Of a DNA stretch of 46,796 nucleotides, positions 25,372 to 36,163 are shown one piece after another; position 1 is the stretch's first letter; each line of letters begins with the position of its first letter. A model generated the notes under the pieces. That model was not told the DNA's origin and searched no databases. It saw only the letters and a list, made by a program, of their open reading frames with translations. Location of the stretch: contig NZ_JTJR01000018.1 of assembly GCF_001678475.1 (NCBI RefSeq), positions 1-46,796 on the forward strand, in the 5' to 3' direction. The DNA is from Gallibacterium genomosp. 3 (GTDB lineage Bacteria; Pseudomonadota; Gammaproteobacteria; Enterobacterales; Pasteurellaceae). The position numbers and the translations under genes are program-made.

Positions 25372-26616
25372 ATGCGAACAGGACTTTTTGCCAACAAATG
25401 GGTTCAGCTCGGCTTTTTAGTATTAGGTGGTGGAACAGTTTATAAACTTTCCAGTATTAAAGATGTTTTTTATGTTCCTATGCAACAAGATTGGGGACTT
25501 ACTAATACACAAATTGGTTTAGGATTTACCGTTTATGCGATTGTGCAAACTATCGGTTATTTCTTTTCTATGTATCTTGCTGACCGTTATTCAAAAAAAT
25601 ACTTACTGCCCGCAGGATTAATTGGGGTCGCCCTTTGTGGTATTTATTTAACTACATTACCACCATTCCTTGGTTACTTAATTGCTTTTGGAGCCCTCGC
25701 CTTTTTCGGTGAAGTCGTTTATTGGCCAGTATTACTTAAAGCCGTTCGTTTATTAGGTTCTAAAGAGGAGCAAGGACGTTTATTTGGTTTCCTTGAAACT
25801 GGACGTGGTGTTATTGATGTTATCGTTGCTTCTGGTGCACTATGGGTATTCGTACTATTTGGTGAAGGAAAAGCTGGTATGCAGGCTGGCTTACTTTACT
25901 ATACGATTGTAACTGGTCTAGTCGGTGTCATTACTTATTTCCTTGTTGATAATGATGATAAGGTAGTAACCGATAACAATCAATCTGCTAATCAAAAAGT
26001 TTTTGCTGGTATTCTCTATGTTGTTAAAGACGTGAATACTTGGTTGGCTGCATTTGTTATTTTCTTTGTGTATTCAACCTATACTGGATTAACTTACTTT
26101 ATTCCATTCCTTAAAGATATTTATGGCTTACCAGTTGCCCTCGTAGGTGCTTACGGTATTATCAATCAATACGGGTTAAAAATGGTAGGCGGTCCAATCG
26201 GCGGTTTCCTTTCCGATAAAGTATTCAAATCACCATTAAAATATCTGCAAATTGCATTTATTGTTTCTGTTGTCAGTATGCTGCTCTTTATCCAATTACC
26301 ACATGAATCAATGAATGTTTATCTTGGGATGACAGCAACTTTAGGTTTTGGAGCGATTATCTTCACACAACGGGCAGTATTCTTTGCACCAATGGAAGAA
26401 GTTGGCGTTCCACGTGAATATGCAGGATCATCAATGGCTCTCGGTTGTTTAATCGGCTATATGCCATCTATGTTTGGTTATGCAATTTATGGTTATATGC
26501 TTGATACTTATCCTGGTATCGCAGGTTATAACAAGGTGTTCTATATTATGGCTGCATTTGGCGTACTTGGGCTTATCTGTGCCACTCTATTATTACGCCG
26601 TATCAGTAAAAAATAA
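25372..26616 (+). CDS. MFS transporter
   Basis: A 414-residue inner-membrane protein with about twelve hydrophobic segments. The MFS loop 2-3 signature region reads LADRYSKKYLLPAG, with a related GGPIGGFLSDKVF between helices 8 and 9. This is a proton- or sodium-coupled symporter of small organic solutes; the pattern is compatible with anion:cation or sugar-acid porters but no substrate can be assigned. GAGGAGG lies before the ATG. It is the third and last gene of the regulator-isomerase-transporter operon and is followed by a perfect hairpin terminator. Confidence 0.88.
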   Translation: MRTGLFANKWVQLGFLVLGGGTVYKLSSIKDVFYVPMQQDWGLTNTQIGLGFTVYAIVQTIGYFFSMYLADRYSKKYLLPAGLIGVALCGIYLTTLPPFLGYLIAFGALAFFGEVVYWPVLLKAVRLLGSKEEQGRLFGFLETGRGVIDVIVASGALWVFVLFGEGKAGMQAGLLYYTIVTGLVGVITYFLVDNDDKVVTDNNQSANQKVFAGILYVVKDVNTWLAAFVIFFVYSTYTGLTYFIPFLKDIYGLPVALVGAYGIINQYGLKMVGGPIGGFLSDKVFKSPLKYLQIAFIVSVVSMLLFIQLPHESMNVYLGMTATLGFGAIIFTQRAVFFAPMEEVGVPREYAGSSMALGCLIGYMPSMFGYAIYGYMLDTYPGIAGYNKVFYIMAAFGVLGLICATLLLRRISKK

Positions 26617-26626
26617 TCCTAACTCT

Positions 26627-26656
26627 TAAAAAATGCGGCACTCGCCGCATTTTTTA
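26627..26656. repeat. 30-bp hairpin terminator, copy 1 of a direct repeat
   Basis: A perfect palindrome with 13-bp arms and a 4-nt loop, A-run on the left and T-run on the right, acting as a bidirectional terminator for the MFS gene and rhuM. The same 30 bases recur at 27742-27771. The TAA of rhuM lies inside this copy at 26654-26656. Confidence 0.9.
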
Positions 26657-27655
26657 TCTATTTTTTAATTTCTTCTCTAAATCCCGCAATTCTATAGCCT
26701 CTACATAATCAGCTCGCTCAGCTTCATATCGTTTGCGTTTCTCATCAAATAATGCATAGACTTCTCTTACTTTTTGTTCCATCTGCATATTACTAACACT
26801 CCCTTTATGTTTTAACACTGGATGATCATTAAAAGTAAGCAATTGATCTACATTATTTCGCCAAAAATCTAAGGTTAAATCACGACGATTTTTTACTCGC
26901 AACTCTGCTGCCTCTAAAAAGATAACTACTAAGCGATTCAATGTATCAATCTCATCTGTATTTAAGTAATTCTTTGCAATAAAAATATCTTGTTTCCTTA
27001 CAACTTTTCCTTGCCAATGAGTTAACGCCATATTAGGCAAATCAGCATCAGCACGACTTACAATAAGCTCTGCTGCTGTTTTTCCAGTTACTGCATAAAT
27101 CAATTTATTTTGTGTTTCAGCAAAAAACATCTGTGTTGCTTTATCGGTACTATCATAATCACTACTTAATGCAAATAATTCTCTAACTTTTTGATAAAAA
27201 CGTTTTTCACTCGCGCGAATATCGCGGATACGTTCCAACATTTCATCAAAATAATCAGGACGTCCATCAGGATTTTTTAAACGGTCATCATCCATGACAA
27301 AACCTTTTTGCATTAATTCTGCAAGTTGTGTATTTGCCCACATCCTAAATTGTGTTCCACGTTTACTGCGCACGCGGAATCCAATAGCTAAGATCATCTC
27401 CAAATTATAAAAAGCAACCTGATAATTTTTCCCATCAGCAGCAGTTATTAAGAAATACTTAATAACTGAATCTTCTAATAATTCTTTATCTTTCAATATA
27501 TTAGAGATATGCATATTGATATTAGGAATTGAGGTGGCAAAAAGTTCTGCAATCTTACTCTGATTAAGCCATACACTACCACTATCAGCATAAAGGGATA
27601 CTTTTGTCTTACCATCATCAGTACGATAAATAATAATATTATTCTGTTCTGCCAT
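26654..27655 (-). CDS. rhuM: RhuM family protein
   Basis: A 333-residue protein of the RhuM (virulence_RhuM) family, named for a Salmonella SPI-3 gene, often found in genomic islands and near defence or restriction genes. Recognisable stretches are VSLYADSGSVWLNQSKIAELF near the N-terminus (a KilA-N/Bro-like DNA-binding feature in related proteins), FRVRSKRGTQFRMWA and the FIAKNYLNTDEIDTLNRLV region. The family's function is not established. The gene is complete and lies between two identical copies of a terminator hairpin, with uvrA upstream and the MFS gene convergent. The bracket indicates that the gene arrived as a cassette. Confidence 0.88.
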   Translation of the reverse strand: MAEQNNIIIYRTDDGKTKVSLYADSGSVWLNQSKIAELFATSIPNINMHISNILKDKELLEDSVIKYFLITAADGKNYQVAFYNLEMILAIGFRVRSKRGTQFRMWANTQLAELMQKGFVMDDDRLKNPDGRPDYFDEMLERIRDIRASEKRFYQKVRELFALSSDYDSTDKATQMFFAETQNKLIYAVTGKTAAELIVSRADADLPNMALTHWQGKVVRKQDIFIAKNYLNTDEIDTLNRLVVIFLEAAELRVKNRRDLTLDFWRNNVDQLLTFNDHPVLKHKGSVSNMQMEQKVREVYALFDEKRKRYEAERADYVEAIELRDLEKKLKNR

Positions 27656-27741
27656 TTATCATCCTACAAACACTATAAAATTACTGTTCATAATGTTATA
27701 TAGAAAATCCAATGAATAAAACATTGTCTTACTAATGAACA

Positions 27742-27771
27742 TAAAAAATGCGGCACTCGCCGCATTTTTTA
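27742..27771. repeat. 30-bp hairpin terminator, copy 2 of a direct repeat
   Basis: Identical over 30 bases to 26627-26656. It ends 7 nt before the uvrA stop codon and probably terminates uvrA on the minus strand. The two copies flank rhuM as a direct repeat about 1115 bp apart. Confidence 0.9.
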
Positions 27772-27777
27772 ATTAAA

Positions 27778-30609
27778 TTACTTTCTTGCCAGAATTGGTT
27801 TTAAGAAACGTGCAGTGTGAGAGCCTTCCGCTTCCGCAACCTGTTCAGGCGTACCCGTTGCGATAATCTGTCCGCCACCGCTACCACCTTCAGGACCAAG
27901 ATCAACAATCCAGTCAGCCGTTTTGATAACATCTAGATTATGCTCAATCACAACAATAGTATTACCCTGATCACGTAAACGATGTAATACCTCAAGTAAT
28001 TGCTTAATATCCGCAAAATGAAGCCCTGTGGTTGGTTCATCCAGAATATAAAGCGTCTTACCAGTATCACGTTTTGATAATTCAGACGCTAATTTTACTC
28101 GCTGTGCTTCACCACCTGATAACGTAGTCGATGCCTGTCCCAAACGAATATAAGACAAACCAACATCAATTAACGTTTGCAATTTACGTGCAATCATTGG
28201 AATTGCATCAAAAAATTCTCGGGCTTCTTCAACTGTCATTTCTAACACTTGATGAATGGTCTTTCCTTTATAGCGAATTTCCAATGTTTCTCGGTTATAG
28301 CGTTTTCCTTTACAGTGATCACAAGGCACATAAATATCTGGTAGAAAATGCATCTCAACCTTAATCACCCCATCACCCTGACACGCTTCGCAACGTCCAC
28401 CACGCACATTAAAACTAAAGCGTCCCGGATTATATCCTCTCGCTCGTGCTTCTGGCACACCGGCAAATAATTCCCGAATTGGCGTAAATACCCCAGTATA
28501 AGTCGCCGGATTAGAACGCGGTGTACGACCGATTGGACTTTGATCAATATCGATAACTTTATCAAAAAACTCTAGCCCCTCAATCCGCTCAAACGGTGCG
28601 TGCTGTTGGTTTTCCGCTCGATTTAACGCATTTTGTGCAATCGGAAATAAGGTATCATTAATCAATGTTGACTTGCCTGACCCAGATACCCCAGTAATAC
28701 AAGTAAATAATCCTACTGGAATTTCCAAATTAGCTGACTTTAAATTATTACCTGTTGCCCCAAATAACTTCAACATCCGTTCCGGATCCATTGCCGTTCT
28801 TTGTGCGGGAATTTCAATTTTTTCTTTACCGGACAAGAAGCGACCTGTTAGTGAATTCGGATCCTGCATAATTTCTTGAGCTGTCCCTTGTGCAACCACA
28901 GAACCACCATGTACACCTGCACCTGGTCCAATATCAATAATATGATCTGCCGTTAAAATCGCATCTTCATCATGCTCAACCACAATCACCGTATTACCTA
29001 AATTTCGTAAATGTAATAAGGTATTCAATAAACGCTCATTATCTCGTTGATGCAAGCCAATCGAAGGTTCATCTAATACATACATTACCCCAACTAACCC
29101 TGCACCAATTTGACTTGCTAAACGAATTCGCTGCGCTTCACCGCCAGATAAGGTTTCTGCAGAACGAGAGAGCGAAAGATATTCCAACCCAACATTCACT
29201 AAAAATTGCAAACGTTCTTTAATTTCTTTCAGAATTTTTTCGGCAATTTTCGCTTTTTGCCCCTCAAAATTTAATTGCTCAAAATAGCGTAATGCATCGC
29301 CAATACTCATCTCTGAAATTTGCGGTAAAGTCGTATCACCAATAAACACATAGCGTGCTTCTTCTTTTAAACGAGACCCATGACAATCCTGACATGGACG
29401 ATCGCTAATATATTTCGCAAGCTCCTCACGTACTGACATAGATTCTGTTTCTTTATAACGGCGTGCCATATTATTCAGCACCCCTTCAAATGGATGATGA
29501 CGCACGACTACATCCCCACGATCATTCACATATTGGAATTCAATTTCCTCTTTTCCAGAACCATTTAATACCAACTCTTGAATCTTGCATGGTAACTCTT
29601 CAAATGGGCTTTCAATATCAAAATGATAATGACGAGCCAATGAAGTTAGCATTTGATAATAATAGAAGTTGCGGCGATCCCAACCTCGAATTGCCCCACC
29701 TGCCAACGATAAACTTGGATTTTGTACTACGCGTTTTTCATCAAAATATTGTTGAATCCCTAATCCATCACACGTTGGACACGCCCCTGCTGGGTTATTA
29801 AACGAAAACATTCTTGGTTCAAGTTCAGGCACAGAATAGCCACAATGCGGACAAGCAAAATTCGCTGAGAATACCAACTCCTCAGCAGCAGGATTATCCA
29901 TATCAGCAATAACAACAATACCACCAGATAACTCTAATGCTGTTTCTAATGATTCCGCTAAACGAGTAGCTAAATCAGCACGAATTTTGAAACGATCCAC
30001 CACCACTTCAATCGTATGTTTCTTTTGTAACTCTAATTTTGGTGGATCAGATAAATCACAAATCTCACCATCAATTCTTGCCCGAATATAACCTTGTGCG
30101 GCAATCCCATCTAATAATTTTGTATGTTCCCCTTTACGCCCTTTCACTACTGGCGCAAGTAACATCATACGACTGCCTTCAGGTAACGCTAATACCTGAT
30201 CCACAATCTGGCTTATCGTTTGTGCGGTTAATGGCGTATTATGAGTTGGACAGCGCGGTTCCCCCACGCGCGCAAATAATAAACGCAGATAGTCATAAAC
30301 TTCGGTAATCGTTCCTACTGTTGAACGCGGATTATGTGACGTTGATTTTTGCTCAATAGAAATAGCAGGTGATAAGCCCTCGATATGATCAACATCAGGC
30401 TTCTCCATTAATGATAAAAACTGTCGAGCATATGCAGATAAGGATTCAACATAACGGCGTTGTCCTTCTGCATACAACGTGTCAAATGCTAATGATGATT
30501 TTCCTGATCCTGATAATCCAGTAATCACAACTAATTTATTACGTGGAATTGTCAGATTAATATTCTTTAGATTATGGGTTCTTGCACCCCTAATTTCGAT
30601 ATTGTCCAT
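27778..30609 (-). CDS. uvrA: UvrABC excinuclease subunit A
   Basis: UvrA is the dimeric damage-sensing ATPase of nucleotide excision repair, which loads UvrB onto lesions. The 943-residue protein has two ABC ATPase modules (Walker [10 protein letters not shown] and GVSGSGKST; signatures LSGGEAQR in both halves). Zinc modules are CPHCG...CPTCDG and CEACQGDG...CDHCKG. The ATG at 30609 gives [16 protein letters not shown], the conserved family start, and the usual length. An upstream start at 30696 would add 29 unrelated residues across the promoter region. It is divergent from ssb with a candidate LexA box between them, as in E. coli. Confidence 0.97.
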   Translation of the reverse strand: MDNIEIRGARTHNLKNINLTIPRNKLVVITGLSGSGKSSLAFDTLYAEGQRRYVESLSAYARQFLSLMEKPDVDHIEGLSPAISIEQKSTSHNPRSTVGTITEVYDYLRLLFARVGEPRCPTHNTPLTAQTISQIVDQVLALPEGSRMMLLAPVVKGRKGEHTKLLDGIAAQGYIRARIDGEICDLSDPPKLELQKKHTIEVVVDRFKIRADLATRLAESLETALELSGGIVVIADMDNPAAEELVFSANFACPHCGYSVPELEPRMFSFNNPAGACPTCDGLGIQQYFDEKRVVQNPSLSLAGGAIRGWDRRNFYYYQMLTSLARHYHFDIESPFEELPCKIQELVLNGSGKEEIEFQYVNDRGDVVVRHHPFEGVLNNMARRYKETESMSVREELAKYISDRPCQDCHGSRLKEEARYVFIGDTTLPQISEMSIGDALRYFEQLNFEGQKAKIAEKILKEIKERLQFLVNVGLEYLSLSRSAETLSGGEAQRIRLASQIGAGLVGVMYVLDEPSIGLHQRDNERLLNTLLHLRNLGNTVIVVEHDEDAILTADHIIDIGPGAGVHGGSVVAQGTAQEIMQDPNSLTGRFLSGKEKIEIPAQRTAMDPERMLKLFGATGNNLKSANLEIPVGLFTCITGVSGSGKSTLINDTLFPIAQNALNRAENQQHAPFERIEGLEFFDKVIDIDQSPIGRTPRSNPATYTGVFTPIRELFAGVPEARARGYNPGRFSFNVRGGRCEACQGDGVIKVEMHFLPDIYVPCDHCKGKRYNRETLEIRYKGKTIHQVLEMTVEEAREFFDAIPMIARKLQTLIDVGLSYIRLGQASTTLSGGEAQRVKLASELSKRDTGKTLYILDEPTTGLHFADIKQLLEVLHRLRDQGNTIVVIEHNLDVIKTADWIVDLGPEGGSGGGQIIATGTPEQVAEAEGSHTARFLKPILARK

Positions 30610-30659
30610 ATGCTGCAACAAAAAATGAAAAAACTCGACGATTATCGCAAAATCAAAAA

Positions 30660-30679
30660 AACTGTGCAAATATCCAGTA
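30660..30679. promoter_or_regulatory. Candidate LexA (SOS) box shared by uvrA and ssb
   Basis: AACTGT, eight bases, CCAGTA: CTGT-N8-CCAG differs from the CTGT-N8-ACAG core at one base, and the outer AA/TA flanks match the extended consensus. It lies in the 151-nt divergent uvrA-ssb region, where E. coli also has an SOS box. Confidence 0.65.
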
Positions 30680-30760
30680 TTCTTTATTTTTTTCACTAGG
30701 GATTTACGGTAAGATAACCCCCGTTTTTAGTTTTTAATGAAGAAAGAAGAGGTAATTTTT

Positions 30761-31273
30761 ATGGCAGGTGTTAATAAAGTCATTATCGTTGGTAATTTAG
30801 GCAATGATCCTGAATTAAGAACTTTCGCTAACGGTGATGCAGTTGCCAATATTAGTGTTGCAACCAGTGATCGTTGGCAAGATAAACAATCAGGAGAATG
30901 GCGAGAAGTTACCGAATGGCACCGTATTGTATTATTCCGTCGTTTAGCTGAAGTGGCGGGGCAATATTTACGCAAAGGTTCAAAAGTCTATATAGAAGGC
31001 AAAATTCGCACCCGTAAATGGCAAGATCAAAATGGTCAAGATCGTTACTCTACTGAAATTCATGCAGATACCATGCAAATGTTGGATAGCCGTAGCGACA
31101 GAATGGGAGCAGATATGTCTGCTGCTGCACCACAAAATCAATTCGCTCCAGCAAACAACTATCAACAGCCACAGCAAAATACTCAACAATTTGCTACACA
31201 ACCTGCGGCTAAACCTGCAGCACAACCAGCAGTAAATCCTGATGTGGCATTTGATGATGATATGCCGTTTTAA
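30761..31273 (+). CDS. ssb: Single-stranded DNA-binding protein
   Basis: SSB coats single-stranded DNA as a tetramer in replication, repair and recombination. The 170-residue product has an N-terminal OB fold ([43 protein letters not shown]), a Gln/Asn/Ala-rich linker (about 110-160) and the acidic partner-binding tip DDDMPF. The ATG at 30761 has AAGAGG upstream and matches the family start; one at 30737 would add eight residues. It is divergent from uvrA. It is immediately followed by the AT-rich accessory insert. Confidence 0.97.
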   Translation: MAGVNKVIIVGNLGNDPELRTFANGDAVANISVATSDRWQDKQSGEWREVTEWHRIVLFRRLAEVAGQYLRKGSKVYIEGKIRTRKWQDQNGQDRYSTEIHADTMQMLDSRSDRMGADMSAAAPQNQFAPANNYQQPQQNTQQFATQPAAKPAAQPAVNPDVAFDDDMPF

Positions 31274-31307
31274 GTTACATATAAATTAAAAATATTTATA
31301 CTCCATC

Positions 31308-31330
31308 GAACCCTTTATTTTAAAGGGTTC
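31308..31330 (+). terminator. Hairpin after ssb
   Basis: A perfect 10-bp stem (31308-31317 with 31321-31330) with a 3-nt T loop, 35 nt after the ssb stop. No T run follows, so the strength of termination is uncertain. It also marks the left edge of the low-GC insert. Confidence 0.5.
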
Positions 31331-31416
31331 CCTTAGATTAACTTCACATATTTAATTATGGATCATAAGTCCAACTTTAGGAGTGCAGATCAATAAGGTA
31401 TTACTTTTAAATATGA

Positions 31417-31422
31417 TATAAT
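31417..31422 (+). promoter_or_regulatory. Probable -10 element for the nuclease-STAND gene
   Basis: A perfect TATAAT 33 nt upstream of the start codon. No good -35 hexamer is seen 16-18 nt further upstream, so expression may be weak or need an activator. Confidence 0.4.
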
Positions 31423-31455
31423 AAAAATATTAAATCTTATTAACAGATATATTGT

Positions 31456-34400
31456 ATGAGTCTTAATAATGCCCACGAAGGCTATCAATACCAAGATTTG
31501 TTATGTTCTTATTTTATTCTAAAGGAAATAATTTTAGGTCGCTTTGATTCAGTTCTTACTTTTGATAAAAAACATATTGAAGATGATAGATTTGACGACC
31601 TAGTAATTCAGAATGGTGATAGCATCCAAAGAAAACAAATTAAATACAGCAATGAAACTAATGCTAAGCATTTGTCAAAAGATGATTTGTCTAATGACAA
31701 TGGTACTTCACTAGCAATTTATAAATTATTTGAAAATTGGCGAGAATTGAGAACAAATCAAACAGAATTTAGATTGTGTTTAGCTTGGAATGAGCCTATT
31801 GAATACAATATAAAAGACGCTCTTATTCCTCAAGTAGGGAATTCTTCATTTAATTCTATTATTACTAATGTTTTTAAATTAAATATTGATAATATTTGGC
31901 AGGAAAATCCTGAGAATTTTAATAGATGGGATAATCTTAAAAGGTATGTTAAACAACATAATATAGATAGAAATGAATTCGTTGCATTTTGTAATGAGCT
32001 TATAATAGAAACAAACTTTCCAAAAGCCAGTTTAGATTTTATATATCCAGATGTTTTGGAAAACGTACTTATTGAACAAGCAAAAAAGATTGGTATTGGG
32101 CAATATCCCAATAATGATATATCTATCAATGATTTTTTAATAAAAATAGTTAAATATAGTGGGGACTTTCGCACAAATTCAACACAATTAAATATAAAAC
32201 AAATATTAGAAAAATTAAGAATTAGGACTGATTTCGGTCAAATTGAGCAAAAATTTCAAATTGATAAAGAAAAAAATATTATATTTAAAGCAAAAATTGA
32301 AAATTTGTTACAAGTTTTTAAAAAAAATCAAAAAACTATTCTAGTTGCTGAGCCAGGTGCTGGAAAGTCTTGGTTTTTAACAAATTTAATTGAATATCTA
32401 AAAGAAAATAATCATAAAGTTGTTAGGCACTATTGTTTTACAGGAATGGAAGATTCTTTTTCTGAGCAAAGAATAACATCCGATGTATTTTTCGGCAATT
32501 TAATTGCAGATATTCAATTAATATACCCAGAGTTACAAAAGCAAAAGGAGCAAATTCTTGCCTCTAATCTTAATGAATTAAATTTGCTATTATCTAATAT
32601 CAATGATCCGTTAATCATTATTATTGATGGATTAGACCATATTGAGCGTATACTAAGCAAATCCAAAACACTTTCAGAGGAAAAAACAAGAATTATTGAT
32701 TTTATTTCAAAAATAGAACTATCAGATAATATATATATTATTCTAGGTTCTCAGCCAGTTAATGAAATTGATACACTCATACAAAATCATCATTTCTTAC
32801 AAGTTAACTTACCTAAATGGAATGTGGATGACATTTTGAGCCTAGTTCATAAATTCAACATTGATCCACAAACTTATAATTTAACCCAGATACTCTTAGA
32901 TAAGAGTCAGGGAAATCCATTGTATTTAAATTATATGCTTAATCATTTGAAGGAGAATCCTAATATTAATATAAAAAATGATTTTCCTGAATATGATTTT
33001 AATTTAAAGTCATATTATGATTTTCTATCATCGCAACTTAATGAAAATTCAACGACACTAAATATTTTATCTTGTTTGGAATTCTCTATTACAAGGGAAG
33101 AGTTTTCAGAAATAAATCCATTTTCTCATCATTTGGATAAAGACTTAAAAACTTTGTCGCCAGTAATCTTGGAAAATTTATCAAGAGGTGGCATTTCATT
33201 GTATCACGATAGTTTTAGAAGATATCAATTAGAAAAATTAGATAAATCAAATATTTGTTGTTATAAATTAATTGCTGATTGGTTAAATAAAAAAGGGTTT
33301 TATGATAATCCAAAATCTTACAGATATTTGTTTAAATATTTACTTAATTCGGAAAAATATTCAGAAATATCAAATTATGCTACACCTGATTTCTTGATTA
33401 ATAGTCTATATTATGGGTACCCTGAAAAATCAATAAGGGGAAATAGCCTGTATTTTTTATATGTAGCACAAAAATCTGAAAATTGGGGTCTTCTGTCTTT
33501 CTTAAGTGAATTTAATAGAACTATATACTCTACTAATTCAGAAGAATATCACAGTCAATTTATTGAAAATTTTGAAATTTATTTTGAATCGGTATTAAAT
33601 ATCTATGGGTATAATAGAGCAAATTCATTGTTATTTTTTAACAATGAAATGAATTTTGATATTGTCACTACAGCAAAAGCATTTTCTATTCTAACAAAAA
33701 ATGGTTACAAACCTAACTGGAAAAAGGTTAATGATTTATTTAAAGATTCAATTTCTGAAGAAAATTTTGAATATTTTCTTTATAGCCAGATAGATAATAA
33801 AGAAAAATTACTTAAAATTTTAAACAAATCATCAGAAAATGGGAATGAAATATTTTTTGACATCTGTATATCATTTTTGATTAAAAATAATCATATGTCA
33901 ATTATTAATTCATTTATTCAAGGGCTTAATGATAATATAAAAGACAATTTTTATTTTAAAATTAACAAAATATCTCTATTAAACAATAATGATTTTTATA
34001 TCCCTATTACTGTTAAGTTAGATCCGTTATTTATTGATGCTATAGAAGAACGTAGTTATATCAATAGTGAAACGATGAATGATTTTTATTTTTTGGTCTC
34101 ATTATATGCTAAATATGACATTGATTATTTAATTGAATTTGAAAAATCAATAGTGTCTAAAAACTTCTTTTACAATTGGATAAAGTTTTTTATCCAAACA
34201 TTTATCATAGAACAAAAATTTCATAATGAGGATTTAGAACCTCATATCACTAAAAATATTGAATTTTTATGTAGTGATGTAGACCCTTTCAAGGGTAATC
34301 CACGAGCAGTTGATTTTTGCTATACAAATAAAACACTAATTACTGCATCAATTGTTCAATCTTTAAAATATATACATAACAAAGACGCATGGTCATTTAT

Positions 34401-36162
34401 TATACAAAAAATTATCACATTACCCATAGAAAGAATAGATGTTATTAAAGAAATCAATATAAATGATGATAATATAAATTATATTCTTGACGTTTACTCT
34501 CAATTTGAAGAAAGTCAAGAATTACACTATTACGAATATGCAGAATATTATTTTCAAAAAGCACTTATTTATTCTAAAAGCCAATATATAGAGCAAGCGA
34601 AAAATGAATTAAGGAAAGCTATTTTATACATTACTAATTATACTTTTAGAAAAGATGTTACACTATCAGAAATAGTAGACCCAATTGACGCTATCCATAA
34701 GCTAGATGCTGATTTAGCACTGGATTATACAAAGAAATTAAAATATCTTACTGATGCAATAGGAAAACATACAGAAGATGGAAAAGGCATAAAATGGATA
34801 GCTATAGATTGGTTTAAACACCTATCAAATATTGATTACCACTTATCTGGAAAATACCTAATTTGCGAATTTATGAAAGAACCATACTTTTGGAAATTAG
34901 ATTATATGTTTGTTGATTTTTTGGCTGTTAGCCAAAAAATGGTTGACCCTATTATTTTAAATTTTTTATATAAGTTATTACCAACTAATAATAGAGAAAA
35001 ATACTTAAATAATTTTTTAAATATTATTAATTGTATTAAAGATAAAAATCATCACTTGGCTAAGCTATCACTAATTAGTTTATTAAATAGGGGCTGGAAT
35101 GATAGTTATGAAAAATTATCAGAAAAAACAAAGACTAATTTTAAATTAACTTGTAATGAATTTAGCTTAAAATTTAATATAAAAGAAGATAATGATAATA
35201 ATAATAATTACGGTAATTATTATAAAAAAATGGTTGACTTTATTAATCAATTATTAAATATTTCCGACATTACTTTAAATATAGAAAATTCAAGTGCTTA
35301 TGATATTATTGAATATTATAAAAAAAAGGAATATATATTAAATGGTGATTTGAACTTACTGTATTTTTACCTAATAAGTTGCAATGATGAATGTATTGTA
35401 AAAAACATCATAACTTCATTAATTAAGAAAAAATTTCCTAATAATTATGAAGTTTATTTTGAAAATTTATTTATCTTAATTCAGAGACTGAACCTATCTC
35501 AAGATGTGAAAATCAACTTACTTACACTAAATACGCTTTATTCAACAGATGGTTGGCTGAATATGTGTACATATAAAGAGCCTTTAAAGCTGGCAGTAGA
35601 GCTGGATTACCACTTGGCAAAAAATGAAATTTTCAGGCATCTATGTGAGCATCTTAAACTGGATAGTTATAGATCTCTACCAATTGCAAATTTAATAACT
35701 TCTTTTGAATTTTGTGGTATGGAAAAAGAAATTGTATTTGATTTATATAATAATGCTTATTCATATATTGGAAGTAGATTACCAGATACTAATGATTTTG
35801 ATTGGGATTCAGTAGAATTGAATCAATCTCTATCAGAAATGAGTGAGAATGAGCTGGCAATTACATTGATATTGGCTAAAATGAAAAATCTTGATAGTAC
35901 CATTCAAAGAGAAATCTTATTTTCTATTCATTACTTGATTAATTATCAGATCAATTTATTGATAAAACCAATAAAATGGTTTCTTGAAAATTCAAGAGAA
36001 TTTAATCAATTAAATGTTGTAGCAATTTTGGAACTTATCTATTTGGAAAAAAATCAAACAATTCCTTTGATAACTCAATGTAAAAGTGATTTTAAAAAAT
36101 GTCAGGAAATAGGTAATTTCTATATTGATAATTTAGTTGATAAAATTATCGAGGAAGTTTGA
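31456..36162 (+). CDS. Cap4/DUF4297-like nuclease fused to a STAND NTPase with helical repeats (Avs-like defence protein)
   Basis: A 1568-residue protein. Residues 1 to about 210 match the pattern of DUF4297/Cap4 PD-(D/E)xK endonucleases: Glu8 in AHEGYQYQ, the acidic pair in RFDDLVI (Asp47, Asp48) and the QIK core at 61-63. A P-loop NTPase follows, with Walker A EPGAGKS (299-305), Walker B LIIIIDGLD (Asp391, Asp394), a GSQP strand and the STAND/NACHT-type GNPLYL and HDSFRRYQ motifs. Residues from about 600 on are alpha-helical, partly TPR-like, as in ligand-sensing arms. This effector-STAND-repeat plan is that of antiviral Avs proteins, in which target recognition releases the nuclease. Very A/T-rich with heavy ATA codon use, unlike its neighbours, so probably acquired. 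No strong ribosome binding site. It may be distinct from known Avs families because it is followed by a partner gene. Confidence 0.8.
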   Translation: MSLNNAHEGYQYQDLLCSYFILKEIILGRFDSVLTFDKKHIEDDRFDDLVIQNGDSIQRKQIKYSNETNAKHLSKDDLSNDNGTSLAIYKLFENWRELRTNQTEFRLCLAWNEPIEYNIKDALIPQVGNSSFNSIITNVFKLNIDNIWQENPENFNRWDNLKRYVKQHNIDRNEFVAFCNELIIETNFPKASLDFIYPDVLENVLIEQAKKIGIGQYPNNDISINDFLIKIVKYSGDFRTNSTQLNIKQILEKLRIRTDFGQIEQKFQIDKEKNIIFKAKIENLLQVFKKNQKTILVAEPGAGKSWFLTNLIEYLKENNHKVVRHYCFTGMEDSFSEQRITSDVFFGNLIADIQLIYPELQKQKEQILASNLNELNLLLSNINDPLIIIIDGLDHIERILSKSKTLSEEKTRIIDFISKIELSDNIYIILGSQPVNEIDTLIQNHHFLQVNLPKWNVDDILSLVHKFNIDPQTYNLTQILLDKSQGNPLYLNYMLNHLKENPNINIKNDFPEYDFNLKSYYDFLSSQLNENSTTLNILSCLEFSITREEFSEINPFSHHLDKDLKTLSPVILENLSRGGISLYHDSFRRYQLEKLDKSNICCYKLIADWLNKKGFYDNPKSYRYLFKYLLNSEKYSEISNYATPDFLINSLYYGYPEKSIRGNSLYFLYVAQKSENWGLLSFLSEFNRTIYSTNSEEYHSQFIENFEIYFESVLNIYGYNRANSLLFFNNEMNFDIVTTAKAFSILTKNGYKPNWKKVNDLFKDSISEENFEYFLYSQIDNKEKLLKILNKSSENGNEIFFDICISFLIKNNHMSIINSFIQGLNDNIKDNFYFKINKISLLNNNDFYIPITVKLDPLFIDAIEERSYINSETMNDFYFLVSLYAKYDIDYLIEFEKSIVSKNFFYNWIKFFIQTFIIEQKFHNEDLEPHITKNIEFLCSDVDPFKGNPRAVDFCYTNKTLITASIVQSLKYIHNKDAWSFIIQKIITLPIERIDVIKEININDDNINYILDVYSQFEESQELHYYEYAEYYFQKALIYSKSQYIEQAKNELRKAILYITNYTFRKDVTLSEIVDPIDAIHKLDADLALDYTKKLKYLTDAIGKHTEDGKGIKWIAIDWFKHLSNIDYHLSGKYLICEFMKEPYFWKLDYMFVDFLAVSQKMVDPIILNFLYKLLPTNNREKYLNNFLNIINCIKDKNHHLAKLSLISLLNRGWNDSYEKLSEKTKTNFKLTCNEFSLKFNIKEDNDNNNNYGNYYKKMVDFINQLLNISDITLNIENSSAYDIIEYYKKKEYILNGDLNLLYFYLISCNDECIVKNIITSLIKKKFPNNYEVYFENLFILIQRLNLSQDVKINLLTLNTLYSTDGWLNMCTYKEPLKLAVELDYHLAKNEIFRHLCEHLKLDSYRSLPIANLITSFEFCGMEKEIVFDLYNNAYSYIGSRLPDTNDFDWDSVELNQSLSEMSENELAITLILAKMKNLDSTIQREILFSIHYLINYQINLLIKPIKWFLENSREFNQLNVVAILELIYLEKNQTIPLITQCKSDFKKCQEIGNFYIDNLVDKIIEEV

Positions 36163-36163
36163 T

